Shown here: positions 34,601 through 46,600 of the stretch, piece after piece
Numbering within the stretch: position 1 is the stretch's first letter
Layout: each line of letters opens with the position of its first letter
From: Zygaena filipendulae
Taxonomy: Eukaryota; Arthropoda; Insecta; Lepidoptera; Zygaenidae
NCBI GenBank assembly: GCA_907165275.2
Contig: OU015659.1
Span: 10,210,501 to 10,274,500, forward strand
Direction: 5' to 3'
DNA length: 64,000 nt
Notes under the pieces: generated by a model
Told to the model about the DNA's origin: nothing
What the model saw: only the letters and a program-made list of their open reading frames with translations
Database searches by the model: none
Position numbers and translations under genes: made by a program

Positions 34601-37600
34601 GCTAAATCCAAATGTAAACAAAAAAACCCGCCTTAAAAAGAATAATAGAATAATATGCAATATAAGGACCAAAATTAAAAAAAAAATCTTAATCTCAATC
34701 TATTTTATTTCAGTTTAAAGAGCAGCAGACGGAGTCGCCCACAACAAAAATTCACTACAATTCGTGTACAAAGAATCTGGGTCATAGCAAAAACATCAAT
34801 TTTGTATGATAAAAAGATCAAAACAAGACAACTTACGTTACATATAGAAATTGGATTTTCAAATACACCGGAATACATACAGAAATATAATATACTCTTC
34901 TCTTTGTTCTATATCGTGGGAATGAAATGAAATATATTACAAGTTAGCACATTCAAGTGACATAAACACCAATTCAATTAGTTGATGATTGCTACCACGT
35001 TAGGATCTGTTCACACTCACTCACACGTTAATAAAACAGAAAAATAACTATATTATATCAATACAGCGCACTGTGTAAATTTTGCACGTAATGGATTAAA
35101 CAAAAAATGCCCATCGACGTGCATTCCTGGTGGCGCTAATTTGACGACTACATGAACCTTAATTCGCAACTCTGTTTAGCAAAATAAGTATAGAGATTGA
35201 ATTTGACGAAGATGTCTGCGTCGAAAAATCTCCGTCGCTCATAAACAAATGCATAAAACGCTCAAGCTTCCACTATATCAAAATTGTATATTGTTTGTTG
35301 TGTTGTCACAACAAAGCTTTTATTTTCTTTTTGAGCGAGTAGTTTAGTATTGGACGTGGGCGGTACCTGGTGTCCTGGTCGCTCATGAGCGAGATGTGGC
35401 AGTTCCAGCCGGACTCGAGGCCCATCTTCTCGCTGAAGACGCGCGAGCGCAGCTCGTTTTCTTTGCTGAAGTGCACGAACCGGATGCACGCGCGCTCCAG
35501 CCGCTCCACCAGCTCCACCATGTCGCTCTGCGCCTGGTACTGCATCGTCACCATGCCTATGAACACCTGACGAGAGACGCCATGCGCGCATTATCTATGT
35601 ATACTACATAACCGATACCGTGAAGATTTTAATACTACCTCTAGCTGTGGAATGCAACGCTGTTTTTTTTTATTGAAATTTTTCTTTTGTTAGTGACATT
35701 CGCGGGTACGACAATTCGCCAGTTTCCAGCCTCTCACCTGATTGCACTGCATGTCGAAGAACCCTTCCGCGTCGGTCACGTCGTCATCAGTTATCTCGTT
35801 GAACAGCAACGAATCTGCAACAGTCATCATTTATTAGGCGATTCCAAACGCCGCCAGGGGTCAGGGTCAGTGAGTGAGGTTGTAAAACGGGTTAACGATA
35901 GTTGAATAAAACTGCGCCTAGAAGCGTGTATGTGCTTATATTGAACATATGTAAAAAAATATCTCTTTATAAGATTACAGGCATGGTACTAGTGTCTCAC
36001 CGGTGGAGTGGAAGTGCAGCGCGGGCGCGTCGGCCCACTGCTGCGAGTTCGGCTGGTACAGCTGACGGCTGTCCGGGGGCAGCTCCAGGTACGCGTGCGA
36101 CAGGGATGGACTTATGCCGCGGGTCAGCGGTCTGAAGAGGACGAGAATAACAAGTGGGCACGAAAAAATTAGTTAAAAACTTAAAAAAAAAACAACAATA
36201 CTTCGTAGTTTTTATATTAGCCCGTCCGAAATTATTAATAACTGTTCCCCGCGGTTTCACCTGAGGTAATTTCGGAGTTTCCGCGAGAATTCCAGGTCAC
36301 AATATAGCCCGTGTCATTCAGGGATAACATAGCATTCTAATGGTAAAATAATTTTCAAAATCGGTTCAGTAGATCTAGAGATTACCCCCTAGAACCTCAC
36401 AAACTTTACCTTTTTATAATATTACTGGCTGATCCCCCGCGGTTTCACCAGCGGCAATTTGAAATGAAATGAAATGAACTGTATTCGTTACGACAACCGT
36501 TAATATGCAATAACAAAAAGAATCACAAACAGCGAGTCGCAACAAAAGGCAACCAGCTCAGCATAAGTCGGGAACCGTTGGGGGCCCGACGCTGATCTTC
36601 CGCTGATGCCGCATTTCAGAGTTCCCGCGGGAATTCCGGGATAAGAAGTACCCTATGACACCCAGGAGCAATGTGGCAGGAACACTGTATTGGTAAAAGA
36701 ATTTTCGAAATCGGTTCAGTAGATGCAGAGATTACCCAGTACGGCACGCATACGTAGTACGCACTTGTAAGCGAACGCGGTGCAGTAGGCGGTGAGCGAG
36801 CTGCGCTGGTAGAAGTCGATGATCTTCTTGCGGTCGGAGGGCGACAGCGGCGTGAGGTCGCGCCCGTTCCAGTAGTCCACGCACGAGTCCGTCACTATGT
36901 CCGCCGTGCCCTGGCGCGGCCGGGGAATACGAGTACACTTGAGTTTCCGTTTTTAATTTTATATCCTATCTTATTTACGTCTGTTACTCCATCACGTTGT
37001 GAAGGCTAAACGAATGTGAATGAAAGGAACGGTGATAGCTTATTACATGAATTATAATATCGCATAAACTTTTACCCCGGAGTTTCCGAGGAACGTCACG
37101 TGGGATTTCCTCGGGAACTGGTCACGAAAAATTTGACCTGTCCGCCGATTTTTCGTGATCACGTGACATGATGATACGTTCCATAGTTTTTTATAGCGTT
37201 AACGATTTTATAGATTGTTAACTCGACTGAACTCACTCGCGGTGGGCGAGCGTACAACGTGTGTGTTAACTAGAGAGGCTATCTAGGGCAGGCGCGCCAC
37301 AGTTACAAAGTTAAAGTAAATGCTCTAAGCTTCCTTTGCTGACATCCTAAATATATATATTTTTCACAGCAGTACCAAATCTGTGAATTTTGAAAACAAT
37401 GACTAGAGTAAGTATGTATATTTCGTATCGGCATTGCGTTTAATACAGTCATGTGTAGGTAAATCACCCGGCGACACTGGTTTTTCTTACTAAACTGTGT
37501 TCATGTCCCTTCTATCTGTGAGGCAGTTCGAGTAAATCGAGTATTGCGTAAGCAGAATTTTAGTAGTTATCACCCCCCTCCCCCCATCCCTCCCCCTTTA

Positions 37601-40600
37601 TCTCGTCAGCAAACTAAGCAAAGCTCCATGCTAATGTAAACATTGGTACAAGTATTTATTAATCTGCTCTGGTTTCTTATTCGATTCATGAAAAATCAAA
37701 TAAAAAAATAAACAAAGCAAAGATCGAGTTTAGATGATGATGTAGATACGTGTTACACGAACGGCTCCTGTCGTGTCGTGTGGTGTCGTGTCGTGTCGTG
37801 TCGTGTCGCGTCGCGTCGCGTCGCGTCGTGTCGTGTCGTGTCGTGTCGTGTCGTGTCGTGTGGTGTGGTGTCGTGTGGTGTGGTGTGGTGTGGTGTGGTG
37901 AGGGCGCGCACCTGCGTGAGCATCTGCAGCTGGCTCGCGTGGTCCTTGAGCGTAACGGCCAGCATGTGCGGCAGCGGCACCTTGACGCGCGTGCTCAGGT
38001 GCAGCGAGCGCGCGAACCGCGTCTCGCGCCGGATCGTGTCCGCTTGCTGCGGCAAACGATACCGACTGTCACCAGTGCAGTGTTGGCAACCTAAAGCGAG
38101 CTTATTATCGTACCAGGGGCGTTAAATTATCGTATTTGGACCGAAACACGGAAAAAATTTGCGTACTCATCAGGATTATGACTATTTAGACATAAGTCTA
38201 GTTGTATCATAAATATGTAACGATGTACAATAATAATAAATACATCGCACGTAGGCACAAATTATCCTGTGTGTATACGATAATTATCGTAAATACGGTT
38301 CAGAACACTGACTGTTAGGTACTACGGCTACTACAATAAATAATCTATCCACGGAGACACAAACATCACCCAGTACCTACACGGCACTCGGCTCACTCAA
38401 AGTATAATACTACATTATATCAGATTGAAGGGTATGACCGCTACACAAGGTTCATTTTCCTTTAGAATGCGTCGAGTAGTAGTTTGAGTGATACGTAATG
38501 TTTGCGAGTGATCCGACCCGACCGGAAAAGTAATGCCATACATAGCCCATATCACATTACACTGAAAGGTGATGTTTTGCGCATGTCTAACGGCTACAGC
38601 TGAAAATCAACGCTGAGTGCATTATTTTGCATTCATTTCATACTGAGTTAATCTGCCCTTAAGCTGCCTTACTGCGAAGCGCGGGCTATAAGTAGGTGTG
38701 GAATTTTAAGAAGTTTTATCTATTAAATTATTTTTTTTTTGTACATACCGCCTTCGTCATAAAGTTAAGTAAAGCAAATATACACTATTTACGTTTTAAG
38801 AGTAGGCACTTTCATACTAATCTAATCGCTGAACCGATCTACGTCACACGTCCTGCTGCAGTAGTAGTGGAGTGTTAAACAGATTCGCTTTAATCCTCTA
38901 TAAGGTCAATACTCAATACTCAAATCATTTATTCAAATTAGGCCCATAATGTGGCTCTTTTTGACGTCAATAAAATTACAGTTTACAGTAGACAGCACCC
39001 ATAAAATATCCACCCTTCACAGCTTCCTAGTGCTATGGCTGAAGAGAAGAAGCTGCGCAACAAACTCTACAGCAGCACGCTGTCAATTTAAAATTATAAT
39101 ATATATTTTATAATATTAGTGGTAACCCAACTTTAATTATGTGAGAATAATGAGCCGTAACCAGCAATAAACTACATGCGGCAGGTACAGCTAACTATAG
39201 AGACATTAGGATTAAGCATCTATACCTAATAGTAGACCAGACATGACCAGTACCAACTGACGGCACCCGTTCACGAGTATGACGTGCTCGTAAGCCCCGC
39301 CCCGCTCAACCATATTAGAGGGAACCGAGCGACCCGACTCACACGCCACCGCCAGCGGGACATTTGAGTGAGCATGACATAATCTAGCCACTATCGTGTC
39401 AATGAAATTAATTCTTAATTTAATCAATATGTAAGGCCGGTAATGGCTACGTTGTTCGCACACATCACATCAAATAAAAATAAAAGATAAAAAATAGAAA
39501 AGAGCAATTCATCACCAAACGTTTGTATCATTCAAATAATCCTTTACGCTATAATAGGCTTTATCGCACAAAATGCGTTTAATTAAGCTTTTAAATTTAT
39601 TAATTGACAAATTAACTACATCGTTCGGTAGTTTGTTGTAAAAGCGTATACATTGTCCCTTGAAAGAATTAGAAATTTTATGGAGCCTAGTAGTGGGCAC
39701 AGCAAGTTTGTCTTTATTTCTTAAGTTTATATTATGCAAATCACTGTTTTTCTTAAAGTTGCCTAAGTTTTTGTGAACATACAATAAATTCTCGTATATG
39801 TACTGAGAATATACAGTCATTATTTTATACTCGCCGAATTTAGTTCTTAATGACTCCCGAGGGCCCAACTTATAGATAGCCCGAACAGCTCGTTTTTGCA
39901 ACACGAATATAGACTCGATATCCGCGGCACTACCCCACAGCAATATACCATATGACATAATGCTGTGGAAATAACTAAAATAAACTAAACGCGCAGTATC
40001 AATATCAGTTAATTGACGAATTTTCTTAACAGCAAAAGCAGCTGAGCTTAGTCTGCCCGATAGCTTTCCTATATGTGGGCCCCATTGTAATTTTGCGTCT
40101 AGTGTTATACCCAGAAAGACAGTTTCATCGACCAGTTCCAAATCATCATTGTTAATTTTTACACTAGTTTTAACTTGTTTGACATTTTTTGTTACAAATC
40201 TTACACATTTAGTTTTACTGCGGTTTAGCAAGAGATTACTGGCATTAAACCAGTGTACTATTTTAGAGAGAGCATTGTTCACATCGTCTACAGCCGATTG
40301 CTGTCTATTAACCTTAAATACTAAAGATGTATCATCTGCAAACAATACTATCTCATGGTTCTCCCTCACCAAATAAGGCAAGTCGTTTATATAAACAAGG
40401 AACAGGAATGGTCCTAATATAGATCCTTGCGGCACACCCATCACTACGGCAGATCCATTTGATCGTTTTCCGTTGACATCAACCCTTTGGATCCTATCAC
40501 TTAAATAGGAAGTAAGAAGATCCAAAGCCATGCCTCTTACTCCATAGTAGTGCAATTTCCTGACCAACGTTGTATGCAAAACACAATCAAATGCCTTGGA

Positions 40601-43600
40601 CAAATCACAAAACACTCCATAAGCGTCACGTGACTCCTCCGACTTCAACTCGGTTTTCTATACACGCGTTTGGAAGTCACGCTCACGCGTAACACCTTAG
40701 TTCATAATTATGATCGCTTCCCTTTAGGCGAGATTATGAACCAATATCTGACCGATAGCTTAGTAAGGTAATGCTAGTATGTGAAGTAAACGAGAGGATC
40801 ATACCAGGTGTCGGAAGATGGCGAGGCACTCCTGTATGGTGTAGGCGTCGGCGGCGCCGTCGGTGAAGCCGATCTGCTTGGCCAGCTCGCACAGGCAGCG
40901 CCTGTTGGTGACCGGCACCAGGTCCTCGCTGCAACCAGCCGTCTCGTCATACGTTATAAGACTAATCCTCACGTGATAATCCTGTTACAAGGTACCCGTG
41001 GTACACATACAGGGTCCGAGGGGAAGAAAATCCACGGGTACCTATAGTACACTTTAACCATAGAATACCTACACGCACCACAGGTCTTACTAAGTACATA
41101 TGTGTATTATAAATGCGCAAGTGTTTGTACGTATGTTTGTTGCACGTATCACGAAGAATTTTCTGTCTTCAGCATTATATGATATAAAATTAAGTTTATT
41201 TTCCATTTTAATATTACATCTATCACAATTTTACGGAGACAAATAGAAGACGCGGGAACTAGCTATTTAACGCGAGTGAAACCGCAGCGAACAGATAGTA
41301 CATAATATACATCTATACTAATATTATAAAGAGTTAAGATTTGATTTTTTGTAACGATTTAACTCAAAAACTACTAGACTGATTTTGAAGTTCTTCCCTT
41401 ATTAGAAAGCTACATTATCCCTGAGTAACATAGGCTATATTGTAATCCGGAATTCCCGCGGGAGCTCCGAAATTAACGTGGGTGAAACCGCGGGGAACAG
41501 CTAATATATTACACGTACGCAAATGAGCGCATAGTCTTATCTTTCTTAATATATATAAATCACGTGTCATGTTGTTTGTCCGCGATGGACTCCGAAACTA
41601 CTGAATCGATCGTGATGAAATTTGGTCACTATGTTGTATTTGGCCCAACTTAAAAGATAGGATAGTTTTTATCCCGGAATTCCCGCGGAAACTCCGGAAT
41701 TAATGCGGGGAACGGCTAATCACCGTAAACTACTGTCAGTGCAGGGGTACAAAGAAGGCCGTAGAGTACTTTTTCCCGGAATTCCCGCAGGGAACTCCGA
41801 AATTACCGCGGATGAAATCGCGGGGGACAGCTAGTAATATGTGAACGTAGGCAGTACTCACGTGAGCTGCGCCTCGCACGTGAGGTGCGCGCAGAAGTGC
41901 GCGTACGTGTGCCGGGCGGGCGGCGCGCACGTGTTGAGCAGCGCGGCCAGCCCGAGCGGCTTGAGGCGCGCCAGGTGCCGCCGCCAGCGCTGGTCGTCGA
42001 ACTGCACGCAGAACGGCGCGTTCTGCTCGTGCGTCAGGTCCAGCACCTGGCACCCCAGCATCAATAGTCAAATCATTTATTCAAATTAGGCCCATAATGT
42101 GGCTCCGTCAATAAAATTACAGTTTACAGTAGACAGCACCCATAAAATATCCACCCTTCACAGCTTCCTAGTGCTATGGCTGAAGAGAAGCTGGGCAACA
42201 AACTCTACAGCAGCACGCTGTCAGTTTAAAATTTTAAATATATATAATATTAGTGGTAACCCAACTTTAATTATGTGAGAATAATGAGCCGTAACCAGCA
42301 ATAAACTACATGCGGCAGGTACAGCTGACTATAGAGACATTAGGATTAAGCATCTATAATAGTAGATCAGTCAGTCAAATGTCACATAATAGCTGCTGCC
42401 CGCGTGGGTTTCGGGATTCCCGCAGAAACTCCAAAGTAGCCTAATTTACTCCTTATAACATCAACTAATTAGCAATGAAAGTCCCGTCAAAATCGGTCCA
42501 ACAGTTTCGGAGATTCATCCGCGTGAGTTTCGGAATTCCCGCAGGAACTCCAAACTTCTTTGACTCTTCTTCTTCTTTTTACGATAACAAACACAAGAAA
42601 AAAGTGGTATCGAAATTAGTCCAGTCGCTCACGCGACCAAGGGAAATAGGGATTCATTTTTATATACATAATATATAAAGTATAAACATCTGAATCGATA
42701 ACCTCCTCCGTTTTTAAGTCGGTTAAAAAAGGGTTTTGTTTTCAAACCTCTGCAACGTTGGCCGGGTCCGAGTTGTGTTTGGCGTCGCCGCCGCGGTCGG
42801 TGGCCTGGCTGCGGCCCTCCGACTCGTCGAGGCTGGTGGCGCTGGCGTCGCGCGACGCGGGCCCCGGGTCGCGCAGGAAGAACACCTTCTCCGCGGTCGG
42901 GTTCGGCCAGGACAGTATGCCCTTTTTATCCACGCAACATAGCGCCTAAACATACATCAATAATAATAATCTATACAATGTATATAAAATGCTTTGTCCT
43001 TTATGACTGACCGATCAACGCACAGCCTAAACCGCTGATCGTAGAGACCTGAGACTCGGAGGTTGTGCTCTTTGTATGACGTAAGAATCCGATAAGAAAG
43101 GATTTTCCGAAATTCTACCCCTAAAGGGGTGCAAAAGGGGGGTAAAGTTTGTGTTGGGTTTATAGTCGTGAGAAAAAACACTTATTTAAAGGATTTATAA
43201 ATTTAATAGAAAAATATGAATTGAAACGTACAAATGTTGAAAGCTTAATGAAAAGAAAATCAATATATAAATGTCATATAGTTTAAAAAAATGGAATATA
43301 AATGTTCAAGGTTTTATTGCGAATCATCGCAAACAGTTTGTAAGGGACAACGTGATTCCTTGGTCCAATCCAATGTAAAAAACCAATTAAAAACCCTACT
43401 AGATCTATACTTCTATGCGGACGAAGTCGCGGGCAAAAGCTAGTCTGTATTTAAAAGAGAAACGTCTGACAGGTTAAACGTGCAATCTCGAAAACTAATT
43501 TGACCTATGAAGTTTAAAATTTTTCAGCTAGACAGTTTATAGGTAGGAGACTAATTTCGAGATTTCCCGCGGGAACTCCAAAATTACGCGAGTGCGGACG

Positions 43601-46600
43601 AAACCGCAGGAGACACCAGCACGTCGCGTCGCCCGTCATAAAAAATGTATTTTCTGAGATAGTTCATTTAAAAGAAATCGATAGTGGAATATTTATCTAT
43701 TTATTTTTGCGAGGATGATGTGCAACCTACAAAAACATCTAAAAATATAATAATACTAATAAATTGTACATATTATGTAGAATAGAAACAATTTTTTGAT
43801 GAAAATTCTGCTCTATTTTGCGCCTTACAACACTTACTTAAACCAATGGGCATCGCATGTTAAACTAAGCCTTTCAATAATCATATCAGCAACTCAGTCA
43901 TGTTGGTATTTAAATAACAACAACATAGCGCGAGGACTGTAGCGTGACTGTAGGGTCTATATCCGATTATGGGTATGTTCCGTTATTACTGATAGCATTG
44001 TAAGATATGACGTCAATTTAGTATACTGCGGTCTGCGAAGCTGTTCCTTTATAGTTAGCTATACTGGTTACTGTTTAAAACGGAACGTAGTCCAGTATAC
44101 TGTCATCATGTCACACTGTCGACCACTCATTTACCATCGACCTACGCGGTTGGCTAAACTAGAGCCCGAGGATTATTTATTTTTATTTATTTATTTAGGT
44201 TGAACACATAATCAAACCACTGAGAGCAACTTACCTCTAAAACGCCAGTGCTCACAGTACAAAAATCGCGACGATTATGACGTCATACTGCTTACCTTAG
44301 GACACTGTGGCAGTACACTGTAAACAGAACGAATTTCTCCTCAGTTACGGGCCAGTACTGCCAGTATTAACGGAACATACCGCATAACACAGCGTAAACA
44401 CGAGTTTACATGTTACATGTATACATGTTCTGGCGTGACACGTGCGATATCCATTGGGTACAAGTTAGAGTTACAGCGTATTAACGTATTTTTTCAAGCT
44501 ATTAACCATAAACTCACAACGTTTACATATTAATCACGTACATCTGTGTGCATTTTATTATGATAAAATTAATCCGTACCGAAAGAGATCCTAACACGTG
44601 GACAATGTTCGCCGTCCGGGTGACCATGTCTTCTCTGCCGAGCAGGATGTTGAAGAATGTTTTGACCAAAGATTTGAGAGCTTCGGGCTTCAGGTTGGTT
44701 TCGCTCAGCGCTTGAATGAGGGGATCGCTCGCGTCCTCTGATATCGAACACGATTTAGTGCGAACGTATTTTTGGCGCGTGTCGGATAGCTGTTTAAACC
44801 TGTGAAATCGCAATATATAGATTAGTAGCTGTGCCCCGCGGTTTCACTCGCGGTAATTTCGGAAATCTCGCGGGAATTCCAGGATAAAAAGTACCTTATA
44901 TCCTTTTCTGTACCCCTGACAACGTGCATGCCTAATTTCATCCAAATCCGTTCAGCCGTTTTTGCGTGATTGAGTAACAAACATCCACACTTTCACATTT
45001 ATAATATTAGTAGGGTAGGATTATCCATACGTCCAATTGCACAGATTGCACTAGGAACTGCACTGCGCACTATGAAAAGGGGCGTTTTTGTAGGTGCTGC
45101 TGTCACAATGTAACTTACGAGATCGTGGTTTTCATTGCAATCAAACAGAGTAACACTTACGGCTAACTTTCGATAAAGATATTTGATCGACTTCGTGTAA
45201 AGGATGATTCAAGCTAGACCATCGGAGCTAGGATGCGCAACACGATATGTTTATCGAACGAAAGATAAAATTGTCGACACGACAAATACTTCTGGGCGTC
45301 CAAGCAAAAAAGTCCAAGTCCAAGCAAGCCAATAAATACCTCATATTAATGAGGTATTGAGTTAAGACTAAATTCGGTTAAACATTTTTTGCTGCCATGT
45401 TACCACTGGTAGACAAAACGATATATATGTCGACGAGAATCGATAAAATGGCTCGATAAAATTTTATCGTGTTGCGCATCTTGGTTCCGCATGATGGCTA
45501 TCGTCTGACCATTTTGATCAGAGCGATCGGTGCACGAGAACTGTCCCGGCTTCAGACATAATCTATACTCTGCCTCTAATATACAAATAAAGATTATGTT
45601 TTGCTCTTGTGATTCGAAAATGGACCGGTCTAGCGTGAATCAATCACAAAACGTAGGTACATTTTGATATTCTTTGTACATTTTATCCACAGATCTGCAT
45701 CCAATACAAGCGCCATCTGGTCTAGTTTGGGACGATGACACTGTGTGTCCGAGTTCGTAAGAAAAGTAGGTACCAGATAACTGATAATATCAAATATGTA
45801 TTATACCCATCGATCTCATATTTTTTTATTTATTTATTTATTTGATTCACCAAACTGACAACAATATAACAAACACAAGATACATTGCAGCTTAATAGTA
45901 CACAATTATTGTTATCTTCTAGAGGTGAATACAACGTGTTTAAACAGGTGCTAAGTTAAAAGAGTAAAACAAGAATAAACAAAATTAACCCAAAAACCCA
46001 GAAAGAAAAAGTAGATACACAGTCCCACATAAAAGTTCACTTAAAAACTGTCCACAGTCGTGTTTACGTATAGTTATAGCTATGGTTATATTGATGTGTA
46101 ATATGTAATTAAATTTTTGTTAAATGTAATGAACACATAATATATTTATGCATTTTTTTTACCTAAAGCATTAGGTGAAAACGTAATAAATACTATACGG
46201 CTGATTTAAAAGCGCACCCAAATGTTGAAGTGGGCGCTCATTTCATGAGGACATTTTTTGACGCTGATTGTGTATCTACTTTTTATATGAGATCGATGAT
46301 TATACCTAAAAAGAAATGACAATAAACTCGGCAGGGTTGCCTTTTTTCCTTTTTTCACATCATGCTACATGAGTGAATCTAAACAAACTTATCGTTAGTT
46401 TGACGTTTAAGAAGATATTTCTCATTAGCTGTTCCCGCAGTTTCACCCGCGGTAATTTCGGTGTTGCCGTGGGAATTTTGGGATGAAAAGTATCCATATT
46501 ATTATGTCCTTCTCTGTACCCCTTAAAACGTAAAACTTAATAGTGGTCGGTCAAGTTTTTCACGTTATGGCGTGACCAAGGGAAACAGAGATTCATTTAT

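Larger units (their letters stand above)
35367..38046 (-). other. TMEM94: TMEM94 exons 11-15: nucleotide-binding and P-domain-like core
   Basis: Exon 11 (574-618) has the LPHMLAVTLKD block. Exon 12 (619-666) has GTADIVTDSC and PLSPSDRKKIIDFYQR, followed by YCTAFAYK, which is reminiscent of the KGA and RVLA motifs of P-type pumps. Exon 13 (667-710) is a variable loop. Exon 14 (711-736) is short and acidic (NEITDDDVTDAEGFF). Exon 15 (737-802) has FIGMVTMQYQAQSDMVELV, then ACIRFVHFSKENELRSRVF, where canonical pumps carry TGD. All acceptors are good CAG sites. Confidence 0.94.

Noticed and set aside
37750..38125. Open frames of 100-115 codons over the GTCGT array
   Set aside because: A pentanucleotide repeat lacks stops in every frame; the encoded Ser/Cys/Arg/Val repeats are meaningless.
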